This document shows positions 1-10,419 of a DNA stretch of 64,000 nt, one piece after another. How positions within the stretch are numbered: position 1 is the first letter of the stretch; every line of letters begins with the position of its first letter. The position numbers were made by a program, and so were the translations under genes. The DNA is taken from positions 1,364,001-1,428,000 of the forward strand of contig OX596346.1 in NCBI GenBank assembly GCA_951394405.1. The letters run 5' to 3'. The notes under the pieces are model-generated. The model was not told the origin of the DNA. It worked only from the letters and a program-made list of their open reading frames with translations, and ran no database searches. The stretch comes from Coprinellus micaceus (lineage: Eukaryota > Basidiomycota > Agaricomycetes > Agaricales > Psathyrellaceae).

Positions 1-235
1 TGCGACAGCACGGGTCACACTCTCGTGTGATGTAGATGAAGGCCGTGAACACTGAAAAGAACTCGTCGCGCCCCTGAATGATACAAAACCGGCCTGTCTT
101 TGATTCCCATTGCTCGCACCCTTGTTTCCTTGTTTCCACCTCACGACTTTCATAATCGCCCTTCCGCCTCTCGTTCGCGACGACCCTGCTCGAATACTCG
201 TTTCTTCGGTGTAACTCGCCAACTCATCGGCGAAA

Positions 236-3025
236 ATGAGATTCAGGACGCTAGAAATCCGGTGGCACGACAGCAAGCCGATCTCAACCTGTGACTTCCA
301 GCCCGTGTCGTTCAAGAAAGCGCGTCCCCCAGCGGGCCAGGAGCAAAATTACGCGGGACAGTCATACAGATTGGCGACTGGAGGAGAGGATAATCACATT
401 CGGGTGAGTGGACTGTGATGGACACGGTCTGAGCGCGTCTCGCTAATTGACTGCGGGCAGATATGGATGGTTCACCCCAATATCCTCCCAGCGAGCTTGG
501 TCGAGAATAGTTCAGTGCCGAATGGACCAAGGGCGCCGCGCGTTGAGTACCTAGCGACGTTGAGTAGACATTCCGCAGCGGTGAATGTGGTCCGGTGGTC
601 TCCCAATGGTGAGCGCTCTCGGTTTCGTGTCACGTCAACGGCCATGGAGACTGACAAATTGTGTCAAAGGCGAGGTTATTGCCTCTGCTGGAGATGGTGA
701 GTGGCTCTTTTCTCCCCAGTGTCTCAACACGAAGGCTGAACATGAATGCGTGTGCAGACGGCATGATCATCATATGGGCGCCCTCGTCAAGCCCTCAACC
801 GTCGACGTATGGGAGCGACCTGAGTCCAGAGGACCTTTTACACGAAAAGGAATACTGGAAACCGAGAATTACGTTCAGATGCTCGCAAATGCAGGTGTAC
901 GACTTGGCTTGGAGCCCGACAGGGGAGTACGTGATTGCAGGAAGCACAGACAACACGGCCCGCGTGTTCTCAGTCCTTGACGGTACGCACACCAATATAT
1001 CGCAGGTCTATGACCGACTAACGGCGCCCCGCAGGCAAATGTGTTTGGGAGATCGCAGAACATTCCCACTATGTCCAGGGAGTCGCCTGGGACCCGCTGA
1101 ACGAGTACGTTGCGACGCAAAGCAGCGACCGCTCGATGCACATCTATCGAATCTCCATGAAGAACGGGACATTCGAAGCTCATGCTATCGGGAAGAACAC
1201 GCGCATGCCTCATCGCCATAGCCGAACCCCCAGTGCCCACGGACACGCTTCCTCAAGCCGACCGATGCTCTTCCACCGCGAGTCCACGAGCGACATCGAG
1301 TCTGGCACTGCAGATGACCTTCCCAGCACCAGCGGCCATACGAGCGAAACCACACCGCTCACTCCCGCCATGTCCTCCGTCAGTGGCACATCCTCCGCCA
1401 TGTTCCCACCTCCAATTGAGGCGTCGTCGAGGAGGTCGTCGTTTAGCGGTTCGAATGCCCCGGGTTCACCATCAACATTCAGCCGCTATGGACGGTCTCC
1501 CTCGCCAATGCCTCCTCTCCCAGCTATCCGGAGTCTTCCTCCCAACTCTTGGTCATCGGTCAAACTCTACGGAGATGAAAGCTTTACCAATTTCTTCCGA
1601 AGGTTAACCTTCAGCCCAGACGGTGGCCTCCTTCTCACGCCGGCAGGGCAATTTGAAGATCCTTCACACATTGCCGCGGCCTGCAAACCGGAAAGGAACG
1701 ACACACCATCGAGAGGGCGCAAAGGACGCCCTTCAATGTCATATGATGGGTCTTCAGGTGGCTCCTCCTCGGGTGCCTCCTCAGTCTCTTCAGTGTTCAT
1801 CTACTCTCGCGCCAACTTCGCACGTCCGCCGATTGCCCAGCTGCCTGGACACAAGAAAGCCAGCGTTGCCGTCCGCTTCTCCCCCATCCTTTACGAACTT
1901 CGGCCCAATGTTGAGGGCGCGCGCGATCCTGAGACGAAGACCGCTGCGCTGGAGAAGGGTGTAGATGGTGCCATGGATGTGGACATTGTTGGCCCCACTT
2001 CCACCCACACAACCATCTTTGAAAACCAGGCAAGCGGGTTACTTGCGACTCCCCAGAGGACGCCTCAGGTCCTCCCGACAAACGTCGCAGCGCCCGTACC
2101 CAAACTCGCGATCTCGACCAATTCCAACAACTCAGGGAGTGTTTCTAAGCCCTCTCCGGCCTTATCGCCGATGGATATGAGGCCGCCAACTCCCGCCGCT
2201 TCGAAGCCGCCCACACCAGCTCCTTCGGGCACTCCTCAGCACCACAACCACCACCACCACTCGCAAAGCCCCCAGACGGGATCTATTTTTGCGCTTCCTT
2301 ATCGAATGCTTTACTCGGTGATCACAAAGGACACTGTGTGCATTTACGATACTCAGCAAGCCGGTCCTGTTTGCTTGCTGACGAAGCTTCACTATGACGA
2401 GTTTACTGATATGACTTGGTACGTTTGCCTTCATGCTCAACGATATTAGTTGATTTCTAAATCCGATTGACACAGGTCACCCGACGGTCAAACACTCGTC
2501 CTGTCATCTCGCGATGGTTATTGCACTATCATTATCTTCGACGAGATACTTGCTGCTCATCACACGCAGCAGCATGCCCTCCAGATGCAATCTATTGCGC
2601 ACCACCACTTCGTGCCCCTCCTCGCTCCAAGCACTTCGACGTCCTCGACGACGCCCCACCATAATCACACTCACAGTCTTAGCCACTCGGTTGCCTCCGC
2701 CAACGTAACACCTGCAGCAACCCCTGCTTCAGCGAACATTGGCCTGCCTCCCTTCTCTGTTACCCCTCAGGTACCGAAGAAGAGAGCAGAACCGCCGTTA
2801 ACGCCTGCGGCAAGTGTGGATGGGAGCGACTCGGCATCGTACTTCGCTGCCCCGTCGTCAGTTCCAGGGTCGGGGACAGCTGCCATTGCGACCTCGGCTT
2901 CTGCCTCGGCCAGTGGTGCGACGGGCGCCGAGGGCGACACCTCAGCGAAATCGGAAGACCAACAGGAGCCCCCGAAGAAGAAACGCCGCGTCGCTTTGAC
3001 AAGAGTTGGAGACCTCCCTCAATGA
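236..3025 (+). CDS. CAC2: CAF-1 chromatin assembly factor subunit (p60/Cac2), WD40 protein
   Basis: Middle subunit of the histone chaperone CAF-1, which deposits H3-H4 behind replication forks in the nucleus. Exons 236-403, 461-608, 670-696, 758-982, 1035-2418 and 2476-3025 join in frame to 833 residues. The start MRFRTLEIRWHDSKPI and the WD repeats (VVRWSPNGE, VYDLAWSPTGEYV, GVAWDPLNEYVATQS) match the family. The propeller is interrupted by a long Ser/Pro-rich insertion (about residues 240-590), then closes with a last repeat reading WSPDGQTLVLSSRDG across the 2418/2476 junction, where TG and G join to a Trp codon. The tail is low-complexity and ends near a basic nuclear signal, PKKKRRV. Exon 3 is only 27 nt. 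The family assignment is secure; the insertion is longer than in animals but usual for fungi. Confidence 0.93.
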
Positions 3026-3757
3026 TCGAGAGCCTCACCTTCGCATATCCACCCGTCTTTTGTTTCATTATACGCGCCGTCTGTCTGCGTTCCATACCTT
3101 ATGATCCCTCTAGTCAATGTTTCGTATACCGTGCACCCTTTTCCTCCAAACAGGCGAGAACAGTCCGTCCACCCGCCTCTCATACGGTATGTATGGACCT
3201 TCCCAACGACCGATTGTTGCCCATCCGTATTTTCTCGTAACCTCTTCGCCTACTTACCCAGCGATACATATCACGTCTTGATAACCTGTCTATGCATATT
3301 GTGTTTGTGTACATATCCCCCCCTTCTTGTCAGTTGTCAATTAATGTCCGACTGTCGGTCCCATCCGTTGGTCTCCCCTCTCGCAATCCTGTGGTCGGAC
3401 AAAGCTGAGCGAACGTTCGTCACATGCCTTTGCCAGTCCGTTTTTATCACCAGGGTGCGCATCAACTGACATGTAGATGACGCGAGCAGCTGGGAGCGGT
3501 GTCCCAGCTTCAAGTTGTCCCAGGTGGTCGTATGCGAATCAAAACGTAAATTCGACCGGACAAAGCTGGACAGACGTAAGTACAAGGGGAATACAAATAC
3601 AGGGAGGAGCCCGGGAGTAGTGGCACAAAGGGGTGGGATATTGCAGAGGGGGAGACAGGAACAGAGAGACGATCGTCAAGAACACATGGTTACGCATAAC
3701 AGAATTCGAGCCTCGGAAACACTCCTTCCGTCGTGGGCGGTCCGGGGTAGATATTAC
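3026..3757. other. Intergenic, no gene seen
   Basis: Pyrimidine-rich 3' flank of the CAF-1 gene followed by unique sequence. No reading frame here has family-like content or paired splice sites. Confidence 0.5.
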
Positions 3758-4151
3758 CTAGATAACGAGGGCCACAGCACCTGCGGCAATCGCACCAACT
3801 CCCGCAACTACCTGGCCTACGGCAGGCACCGCTGCTGTCGCTCCAGCTGCTTGGAGTGCTGAGAACAAGCCAGTTGTCCAAGCACCATAGACGTAGGACT
3901 GCGCTCCTGCGGCAAGAGATCCTAGATTTCGTCGTGTAAGCGTCGTGAATGGGCGCGTTCTGGACAGGCCGGAGTCGTACCTGCCACGACTCCACTCGAG
4001 GAAAATCCGACAGCACCCAGCAATGCGGGCACAACCACTGGCGCCGAGACTACGGCCCCAGTAACAAGGAGGACAGCACCTGCGCCAGCCGGTCAGCGGA
4101 AGGAAGGCTGAGGTGGATTAGAGGTGATTTACCAACGGCGGGAAGGACCAT
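3758..4151 (-). pseudogene. IFI6/IFI27-like hydrophobic protein, frameshifted copy A
   Basis: Diverged copy of the gene at 5468-6061. The N-terminus (MVLP, GKSPLI, SLPSADR) is intact, but one G is missing around 4089-4091 relative to the sister copy (the C run of the plus strand is one base shorter), so the frame ends at a TAG at 4050-4052. Downstream the correct frame continues in homologous form. It crosses a 59-nt intron (3922-3980, GTAC..CTAG) and gives GSLAAGAQSYVYGAW and FSALQAAGAT, ending at a TAG at 3758. It carries only one hydrophobic repeat unit where the sister has three. Read as drawn, it encodes only about 34 residues. A sequencing error would also explain a single-base loss. 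Confidence 0.7.
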
Positions 4152-4660
4152 CTTGTGTGTATGCGTGTGGTTGAGGGAAGGTGTGGGTGGTGGGAATACT
4201 GCTCCTTCAACCAACTCCCTTATAGTACGGAATAGACGCCCGTGGTTCACGCGTTGTGACTCCTTGTGACTACGTCCCAATGAAGTGTACACGCGTCGTT
4301 AGTGGGTCCACCCGTGGCGACGCTTTACATCAATACATTCAAATTGTGTCCCAGGAAGCTCGGAACCACGACGTAAACATGGTACGCAATTTACAAAGGA
4401 CGCACACTCTCCGAGGGTTGGAGAGAGAATTTATCGGCTCCCCTTAGATAACTCGGGAGACGCCGAGCCACGTTCGCGCCGGCCTCTCAGGATCAGCACT
4501 CCAACCCCTGGGGGAGAGCGCTCGAATGGGCGGTAGCTGTGCCCTCAGGACGACGTCGGTATGCGACGTTGTTAAGCGTGACGAACAGTGAATTCAAGGA
4601 ACGGGGACCCACGACTTTCAACTCCATCTTATCAGCACATGTTCGCTTAAGCGCCCGTCC
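3763..4660 (+). repeat. Segmental duplication, copy A
   Basis: This block is nearly collinear with 5548-6483. It holds the IFI6-like frame, its upstream flank and about 350 bp beyond. Shared landmarks include GTGGGTCCACCCG, the GAACCACGACGTAAACATGG stretch and a final TTAAGCGCCC. Copy A has about 87 extra bases at 4430-4517, bounded by GGAGAG on both sides. The loss in B is explained by slippage between these short direct repeats. Confidence 0.85.
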
Positions 4661-4981
4661 CGGTAGATATTACCTAGATAACTTGGTGCAGAGGCCAATG
4701 CCTTAAGGCACGGCGGTACGAGTTTTTACAGGGGCTTTCAGCAAGCTCACCCCGTCCGACTTACTCAGACTATCAGTGCTTCAATCTGAAGTTATGTTGA
4801 CTCGTAAAAGGGTCGCTGGCGTTAAATAATGTGGGGCGCCGGAAGGAAACTCATTGAATCGCCAGTTGAATATTCGTTACCCCCACCCGCCCCTTTGCTC
4901 GGCGTCGCACACCCTTGGAGTACTCCGCTGTCACAAGAAAATTCAGTGCAAAGTCAGGTCAAGTTCCAGCCTTGCCGTATA

Positions 4982-5017
4982 GCCAAGAGGCGTCGCCGAT
5001 TGAGATCTTGGAAAGGG
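4982..5017 (+). repeat. Inverted relic of the IFI6-like C-terminal coding sequence
   Basis: The 20 bases at 4982-5001 are the exact reverse complement of 5487-5506, which encode the basic C-terminal tail (AKRRRRFRS) of the gene at 5468-6061. Similarity continues for about 16 more bases with a few changes. In the plus direction this reads AKRRRRLRSWK. It looks like a third, fragmentary and inverted copy of the family lying between the two main copies. Confidence 0.6.
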
Positions 5018-5467
5018 ATGATGGCGCATCGACCCTGAGTCGGAAACCCCCGAAAGCCCGGCAAACCCCGTTCCCACCGTGCTCGACAAGGGTCTCTCGC
5101 TCTGTGAGCAAGAGCTTCGCTACCAAGAGGCAGAAAACACTCGCGAAATACCTTGTCATATATTAGGGTTCACCCCGGGCACCTTTTCAGCGCTTCAAGA
5201 GATGCTTGTACAGAGATAATGCTAACCTCGAGCGTTTCGATCCTTAAGGGCGGTCTGCGCGACCGTGTATCCTTCTGGTCACAAAATAGAACGCTCTCGC
5301 TCATGAATAGTACACTCTGTGTGCTATAGTACCTTAATTGTTCCTTTTTCTTTCAATTCCCGGCGGTACGTGCAGAAAAGCCATCCTCACCGCCCAGCGG
5401 CACCCTGCTGCCGGCCATCCGGTAGCCACGTATTTCCTTTTTTAGGGGGGTCACAATAACCCTCCCA

Positions 5468-6061
5468 TCATTTCTTCGATGATCTGAATCGGCGACGCCT
5501 CTTGGCGACCTCAGTAAGAACGAGCTTTCCTTGCGTAAAAGACCTTGTAACGAGGGCCACAGCGTCTGCGGCAATCGCACCAACTCCCGCAACCACCTGG
5601 CCTGCGGCAGGTACCCCTGTTGCTCCAGCTGCTTGGAGTGCTGAGAACAAGCCAGTTGTCCAAGCACCATAGACGTAGGACCACGCTCCTGCGGCAAGAG
5701 ATCCTAGATTTCGTCGTGTAAGCGTCGTGAATGGGTGCGTTCTGGACAGGCCGCGGGTTGTACCTGCTACGACTCCACTCGAAAAGCCGACAGCGCCCAG
5801 CACTGCGGTGCCGACCACTATTAGCGTGACTACAGCCCCAGTAACGGCGAGAGCAATACCCAGCACTGCGGTGCCGACCACTATTAGCGTGACCACAGCC
5901 CCAGTAACGGCGAGAGCAACACCCAGCACTGTGGTGCCGACCATGAGTAGTGTGACTACAGCCCCACTGGCAACGGCGAGAGCAACACCTGCGCCAGCCC
6001 GGTCAGCGGAAGGAAGGCTGAGGCAGATTAGAGGCGATTTACCAACTAAGGGAAGGACCAT
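5468..6061 (-). CDS. IFI6/IFI27 (ISG12)-like small hydrophobic protein, copy B
   Basis: The start at 6061 begins MVLPLVGKSPLI. I propose a 60-nt intron at 5704-5763 (GTAC..CTAG). Exons 5764-6061 and 5468-5703 give 177 residues. Splicing joins GFSSGVVAG directly to SLAAGAWSYVYGAW, followed by GLFSALQAAGATG. This order (Gly-rich turn, AGSLAA, then LQ.AGATG) is the Ifi-6-16 family pattern known from interferon-induced mitochondrial/ER membrane proteins and their fungal relatives. The intron is also supported by copy A, where it is 59 nt, so only splicing keeps both copies in the same phase. The N-terminal half holds three tandem 21-residue hydrophobic units and the tail is basic (AKRRRRFRSSKK). 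Its role in fungi is not known. Confidence 0.7.
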   Translation of the reverse strand: MVLPLVGKSPLICLSLPSADRAGAGVALAVASGAVVTLLMVGTTVLGVALAVTGAVVTLIVVGTAVLGIALAVTGAVVTLIVVGTAVLGAVGFSSGVVAGTTRGLSRTHPFTTLTRRNLGSLAAGAWSYVYGAWTTGLFSALQAAGATGVPAAGQVVAGVGAIAADAVALVTRSFTQGKLVLTEVAKRRRRFRSSKK

Positions 6062-6483
6062 CTTGCGTGTGTGCGTGTGGTTTTAGGGAGAAGGTGTGGG
6101 TGGGGTGGGAGTACTGCTCCTTCAACCACCCTTAATAGAAATAGATGCCTCGTGGTTCGCGCGTTGTGACGCGTTGTGACTACGTTCAACGCGGTGTTAC
6201 TGTAGGCCTCACACCCTTAGTGGGTCCACCCGCGGCGACGCTTCGTCAATACATTCAAATTGTGTTCCAGGAAGCTCGGAACCACGACGTAAACATGGTA
6301 CGCAATTCGCAAAGGACGCGCACTCTCCAAGGGTTGGAGAGCGCTCGAATGGGCGGTAGCTGTACCCTCAGGGCGACGTCGGTATGCGACGTTGTTAAGC
6401 GTGACGAACAGTGAATTCAAGGAACGGGGACCCACGACCTTCAACTCCATCTTATCAGCACATGTTCGCTTAAGCGCCCATCC
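5548..6483 (+). repeat. Segmental duplication, copy B
   Basis: Direct repeat of 3763-4660, about 1.8 kb away, in the same orientation. Differences are point changes, the 63-bp repeat expansion inside the gene and the missing 87-base stretch. Confidence 0.85.
5796..5990. repeat. Three tandem 63-bp repeats within the IFI6-like gene
   Basis: Units begin CCCAGCACTG at 5796, 5859 and 5922, giving a period of exactly 63 bp. On the minus strand each unit encodes 21 residues of the form ALAVTGAVVTL plus VGTAVLG, the length of one membrane-spanning helix. The first two units are almost identical and the third has drifted. Copy A carries one unit. Confidence 0.9.
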
Positions 6484-7216
6484 CTGATCCGTCCCTCATC
6501 ATCCACGCATCTCGTCTTCCCAACGCTTTGAGGAGGTTCAATGACGCCAATAGTAATGCGCGCAACTCGCTAATGCTAGGGGCCCCGTCGAGACTCCCTC
6601 GGAATGTCAGAGGGAGGGTCAGTCCAGTCTTGAGCCTTGTTGGGTCGTCTACATTATTAGCCTGTGATTCGATTCGGGACTGTCACGCTATCTTAGCAGG
6701 CATTCCGGGGGTAATTTGTCAATTCTCACAAAGAAATCCCCTCACCCCCATCCATTTGACACAATAAATGGGATTTCGAGTTTCGAGGCTCTTCGAGGGC
6801 CAACATTTCTCCCTCTGTGGAGCTTCCTCGGCGTTCGCATCGCTTAGACGCCGGCACTTATCACCGCTTGAGGATGAAGCCTTGGCCATACCAGCGCCTG
6901 ATCTGTTACCCATCCTGCTGCACGCCCCCGATACCACCTTATCCCACCTCTCCAATGTACAGCGGATAGCTATTCCATGGCCCAGCTTGAGCTCGGCTTT
7001 CGCTCCCTCGTCTGGCGCCCAGTCAAGATTGACGCTCGTTAAAGACTCCGTTCCCATGCTCGCGTGTCGGCTCCTATCGCATGACGACAGGTTCATCCTC
7101 GACCTTACCGTTCAGGCACGAAATCGCGTGGCCGGCGTGCCTCAGCGTGCCCGGAGCGCAAGCCAATTCGATCTCTGTGAAAATATGTGACTGTCCGGCG
7201 TCCAGGCTTCCGGGGC
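6484..7216. other. Intergenic, no gene seen
   Basis: Upstream region of the oxidase gene. Open frames exist on both strands around 6770-7190, but neither shows recognisable motifs or a splice pattern. Confidence 0.4.
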
Positions 7217-7223
7217 TATATAA
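7217..7223 (+). promoter_or_regulatory. TATA box of the FAD oxidase gene
   Basis: TATATAA lies 108 bp before the ATG at 7331, in a GC-rich surround. Confidence 0.6.
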
Positions 7224-7330
7224 CGGGGTGCGTATGTCCTTAGCACCCAGGGCCATCCAACGCATCTCGTGTTTGAACCCCTCCCTTTATTCCCCTCCAT
7301 TCTGGCCACCCTCGGCTGAATCTAACCCCG

Positions 7331-9355
7331 ATGAAGTTCTTTGCACTCCTGGGGTTAACCCTCTCTTTCCTCTCCGTTGCTCGCGGCCAAGATGAAGAGC
7401 TCGTATTCTCCGACGACTCCTCCACTGGTTCCTTAACCTCTCTGACCGTTTCTTCCTCGTCCTCGTCCTCATCCACTTCTACGACCGTCACCCGTGGCTC
7501 CCAGAAGTACTCTTGCAAGTGCTATCCTGGGGACAGCTGCTGGCCTTCAGCTTCCGCATGGTCAAGGTTTAACAACACCGTTGGAGGGAATTTGCAGCTC
7601 GCGATTCCCCCAGGCGCCAGTTGCTACAACAAGGTGACAGGTGCAGGTGGGCCGGAAATTAGCACGTACGACGGCGCGAAGTGTGCGGAAGTGCAGAACA
7701 ACTGGACTAAGGAACAGTGGAAGTTAGTACTTTAAGATTCCTCTTTCTCGGCGGACCGCTAAAAATTGGTTCCCTTCCGTCCTGATTTTCAGCACCGATC
7801 ACCCGATCTCCGCCCTCTGGACGTATTGGACGAATAGCACCTGCACTCCTTTCCCCTCCTCACCCTCTTCCACCTGCACTCGCGGCTACTATGGTACCTA
7901 TGTCGTCCAGGCCAAGACCCGCCAGCAAGTGAAGGCCACTGTCGACTTCGCCCGCGTGAATAATATTCGACTCCTCATCCGCAACACTGGCCACGACTTC
8001 ATGGGCCGGAGCACAGGTTACGGGACTCTCGTCCTCAATACCCATAGCTTCAAGGACGTGACTTTCCACAAGGCCTGGACGGGGGCCGGAACATGGAGGG
8101 GTGGGGCGGTGACAGTTGGTGCTGGTATTCAAGGCCGTGAACTGTGGAAGTTGGCAAACCAACGGAACCCCCCGCAGGCCTTGGTTACTGGCGAGTGTCC
8201 CGTGAGTGCCTCGCTGTTTTTCTCCTTGATAGTAAACTGAAGGATTCTTCCCTAGACCGTCGGTTTCGCTGGAGGCTTCATTCAGGGTGGGGGGCACGGA
8301 CCCCTTTCCTCGCTTTACGGTATGGCCGCCGACCAGGCCCTCTCCTTCGACGTCGTCACCTCCTCTGGTCAATATTTTACTGCCAATGCTGCCAAGAACC
8401 CATCCCTCTTCTGGGCCTTGAAGGGAGGTGGACCATCTACCTTCGCCGTCGTCCTCTCTGTCACCGTCAAAACCTTCCCCGATCTCCCGAGCGCTGCAGC
8501 CACTCTGTCGATCAACTGGACTCACACCGTCGACACGGACCTCTACTGGAAGGGAGTCGACGCTTTCCATTCGCTCGCGAACTACTACGTGGAGAAATCT
8601 ATGTACGTCTACTACGAGCTGATGACGCTGAGGCTTCACGTCCAGCCATTTGTTGGGCCGAACATGACAGCAACTCAGATGAACGAGACGTTGAGTCCCT
8701 TGTTCCAGAAGCTCAATGCCGAGGGCGTCCCCTACAGTTCCAGTGTCCTCGAGTTCCCTACCTTCTACGACCTCTATATCGATGTCTTTGAGGACGAAAA
8801 CTCTGGCCAGGAGATTCTCTCTGGAGGACGAATCTACACCCGTTCCGACATCGCCGCCAATGCTACTGCCATCAACGCGGCTCAAAGGCTCGCGGGTGAG
8901 CAGGGGATGTTCATGCTCGGCCATATCGTGGGCCCGGGCACGGGGGCACCGACTGTTGACAACGCCATTCACCCGAAGTGGCGTGAAGCTAGCAGCTTCA
9001 CGATCACCACTTACACCGTGGCTGGGAACGTCTCCCTTGTGGAGAAGGCGGCAGCGCAAAATGTCGTTACAAACGTTGTTGGAAAGGCGCTGAGAGAGGC
9101 TTCACCAAACGGTGCTGCGTATGTGAATGAGGTGAGTGTCCTCGGATTCAAATTTTTGAATCTGTGACTGATGGTTGGCAGGGCGACCTCGAGGAGCCCA
9201 ACTGGCAGACGGAGTATTGGGGCACCAACTACCCTCGCCTCCGCGTGCTTAAGACGATTTACGACCCCTACGGCATATTCTATGCCCGTGCCACGCCTGG
9301 TACTGAGGATTGGGAGGTCGTCGATCAAGGTACCAGGCTGTGCAAGAAGCTCTAA
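7331..9355 (+). CDS. Secreted FAD-linked oxidase, berberine-bridge (BBE) type
   Basis: Exons 7331-7722, 7793-8201, 8256-9131 and 9182-9355 give 616 residues. The protein starts with a signal peptide (MKFFALLGLTLSFLSVARG) and a Ser-rich linker, so it should act outside the cell. The FAD-binding PCMH domain carries IRNTGHDFMGRS (His near residue 196) and, across the 8201/8256 junction, TGECPTVG (Cys near 265). These are the two residues that hold FAD by a double covalent bond in berberine bridge enzymes and related carbohydrate or alkaloid oxidases. GGFIQGGGHGPLSS follows. The C-terminal BBE domain ends with YWGTNYPRL and YDPYGIF. The substrate cannot be read from sequence. Several N-glycosylation sites agree with secretion. 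An antisense open frame over exon 3 is a codon-bias shadow. Confidence 0.92.
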
Positions 9356-10358
9356 TTGTCCGTGAGGAGGGAAATTACGTCTCCAATGGCACGGTGGATA
9401 GGGACTTGGGGAGTCGCATAGTTAATCTCATCCATTAGATAATAATACCGCCGACGATTCACGAGTGTATTCAGCCGACAGAGCACGAGTCCAGCGACGT
9501 CACAATGCGAAATATATTGCTACTTACCCCTCACTTACGCTCCGAAAGGACGTTCAAGTTCTCGTTAAGCGCCCATGGGCACGTGCACGCTCAGCGGTTC
9601 CGACTCCGACTCCGAGAGGCTAACTTCCATCGTGATGTCAAATTCCTTCTCTCCACACCACTTGTTGCTTTGTAGGCTGGCGAGATGTTCCCATCCTCAG
9701 CAGGAGATTCAAATGGCCGAAGCCATGTCCACAACGTCGCTCAGAGCTGGCAGCGGCGCTCGAAAGTAGTAGTCGCGGCATTCTGGGGCGAGATCCATGC
9801 ATGGTGAGCACCTTGAATATCGCTCTTGGTTCGTCCTAACAGGCGCAATGTACCTTCCAGAGAAACTTGGCAGGCGAGGAGGGTTCCTGTTCCGGATGCT
9901 TGAACTTGATTATTACCATTCCTTCGCCCCAGCAGGGCCGCACAACACCCGGAGGCCCCATATGACTTGCAGAAGAGATTAAGATTTTGTGGCCCTCCAT
10001 GGGCTATCGACCTCTATACGTTATGCGATCCTCTTGGAAAAGTGGGTGAGCCTAGGACAGCCCGAATGCTCTGGCGCGAGGCGCAAAGGTCGGTTGAACC
10101 CGACTCGTGCGTTGTCAGCGTTTGGCCACTGGTTGCAGCTGACCCGCAGAACCCTGATGGAAGGAATAATTCACACCACTCTCTCTGTCGCCAACCGGGC
10201 CAACCGAAAGAGCGCCTCAAGAGGGGAGTCAAGGCCTTCCAAGTGCTCGGTCCCAGCCAAACTCCCCATGCCCAGAACTTTGCAGCATAACTCGTCCTTG
10301 ACTATATTTACGGCAGTCGACAGACCTGACAGGGCTTCTTCGATGCCACTTGCGAACA
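9356..10358. other. Intergenic, no gene seen
   Basis: About 1 kb between the oxidase and the first DUF6533 gene. It contains TTAAGCGCCC at 9565. No gene-like frame. Confidence 0.4.
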
Positions 10359-10365
10359 TATATAT
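10359..10365 (+). promoter_or_regulatory. TATA-like element of DUF6533 gene A
   Basis: TATATAT lies 61 bp before the proposed ATG at 10420. Confidence 0.4.
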
Positions 10366-10419
10366 TGTCGAGCTGCCAACGGGCATACTTCGGTGCTTTC
10401 CCCACTTTCTCGCGGAGAC

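Noticed and set aside
7860..9059. 399-codon open frame on the minus strand
   Set aside because: Antisense to the conserved oxidase exon. It is explained by GC-rich third positions and has no family motifs.
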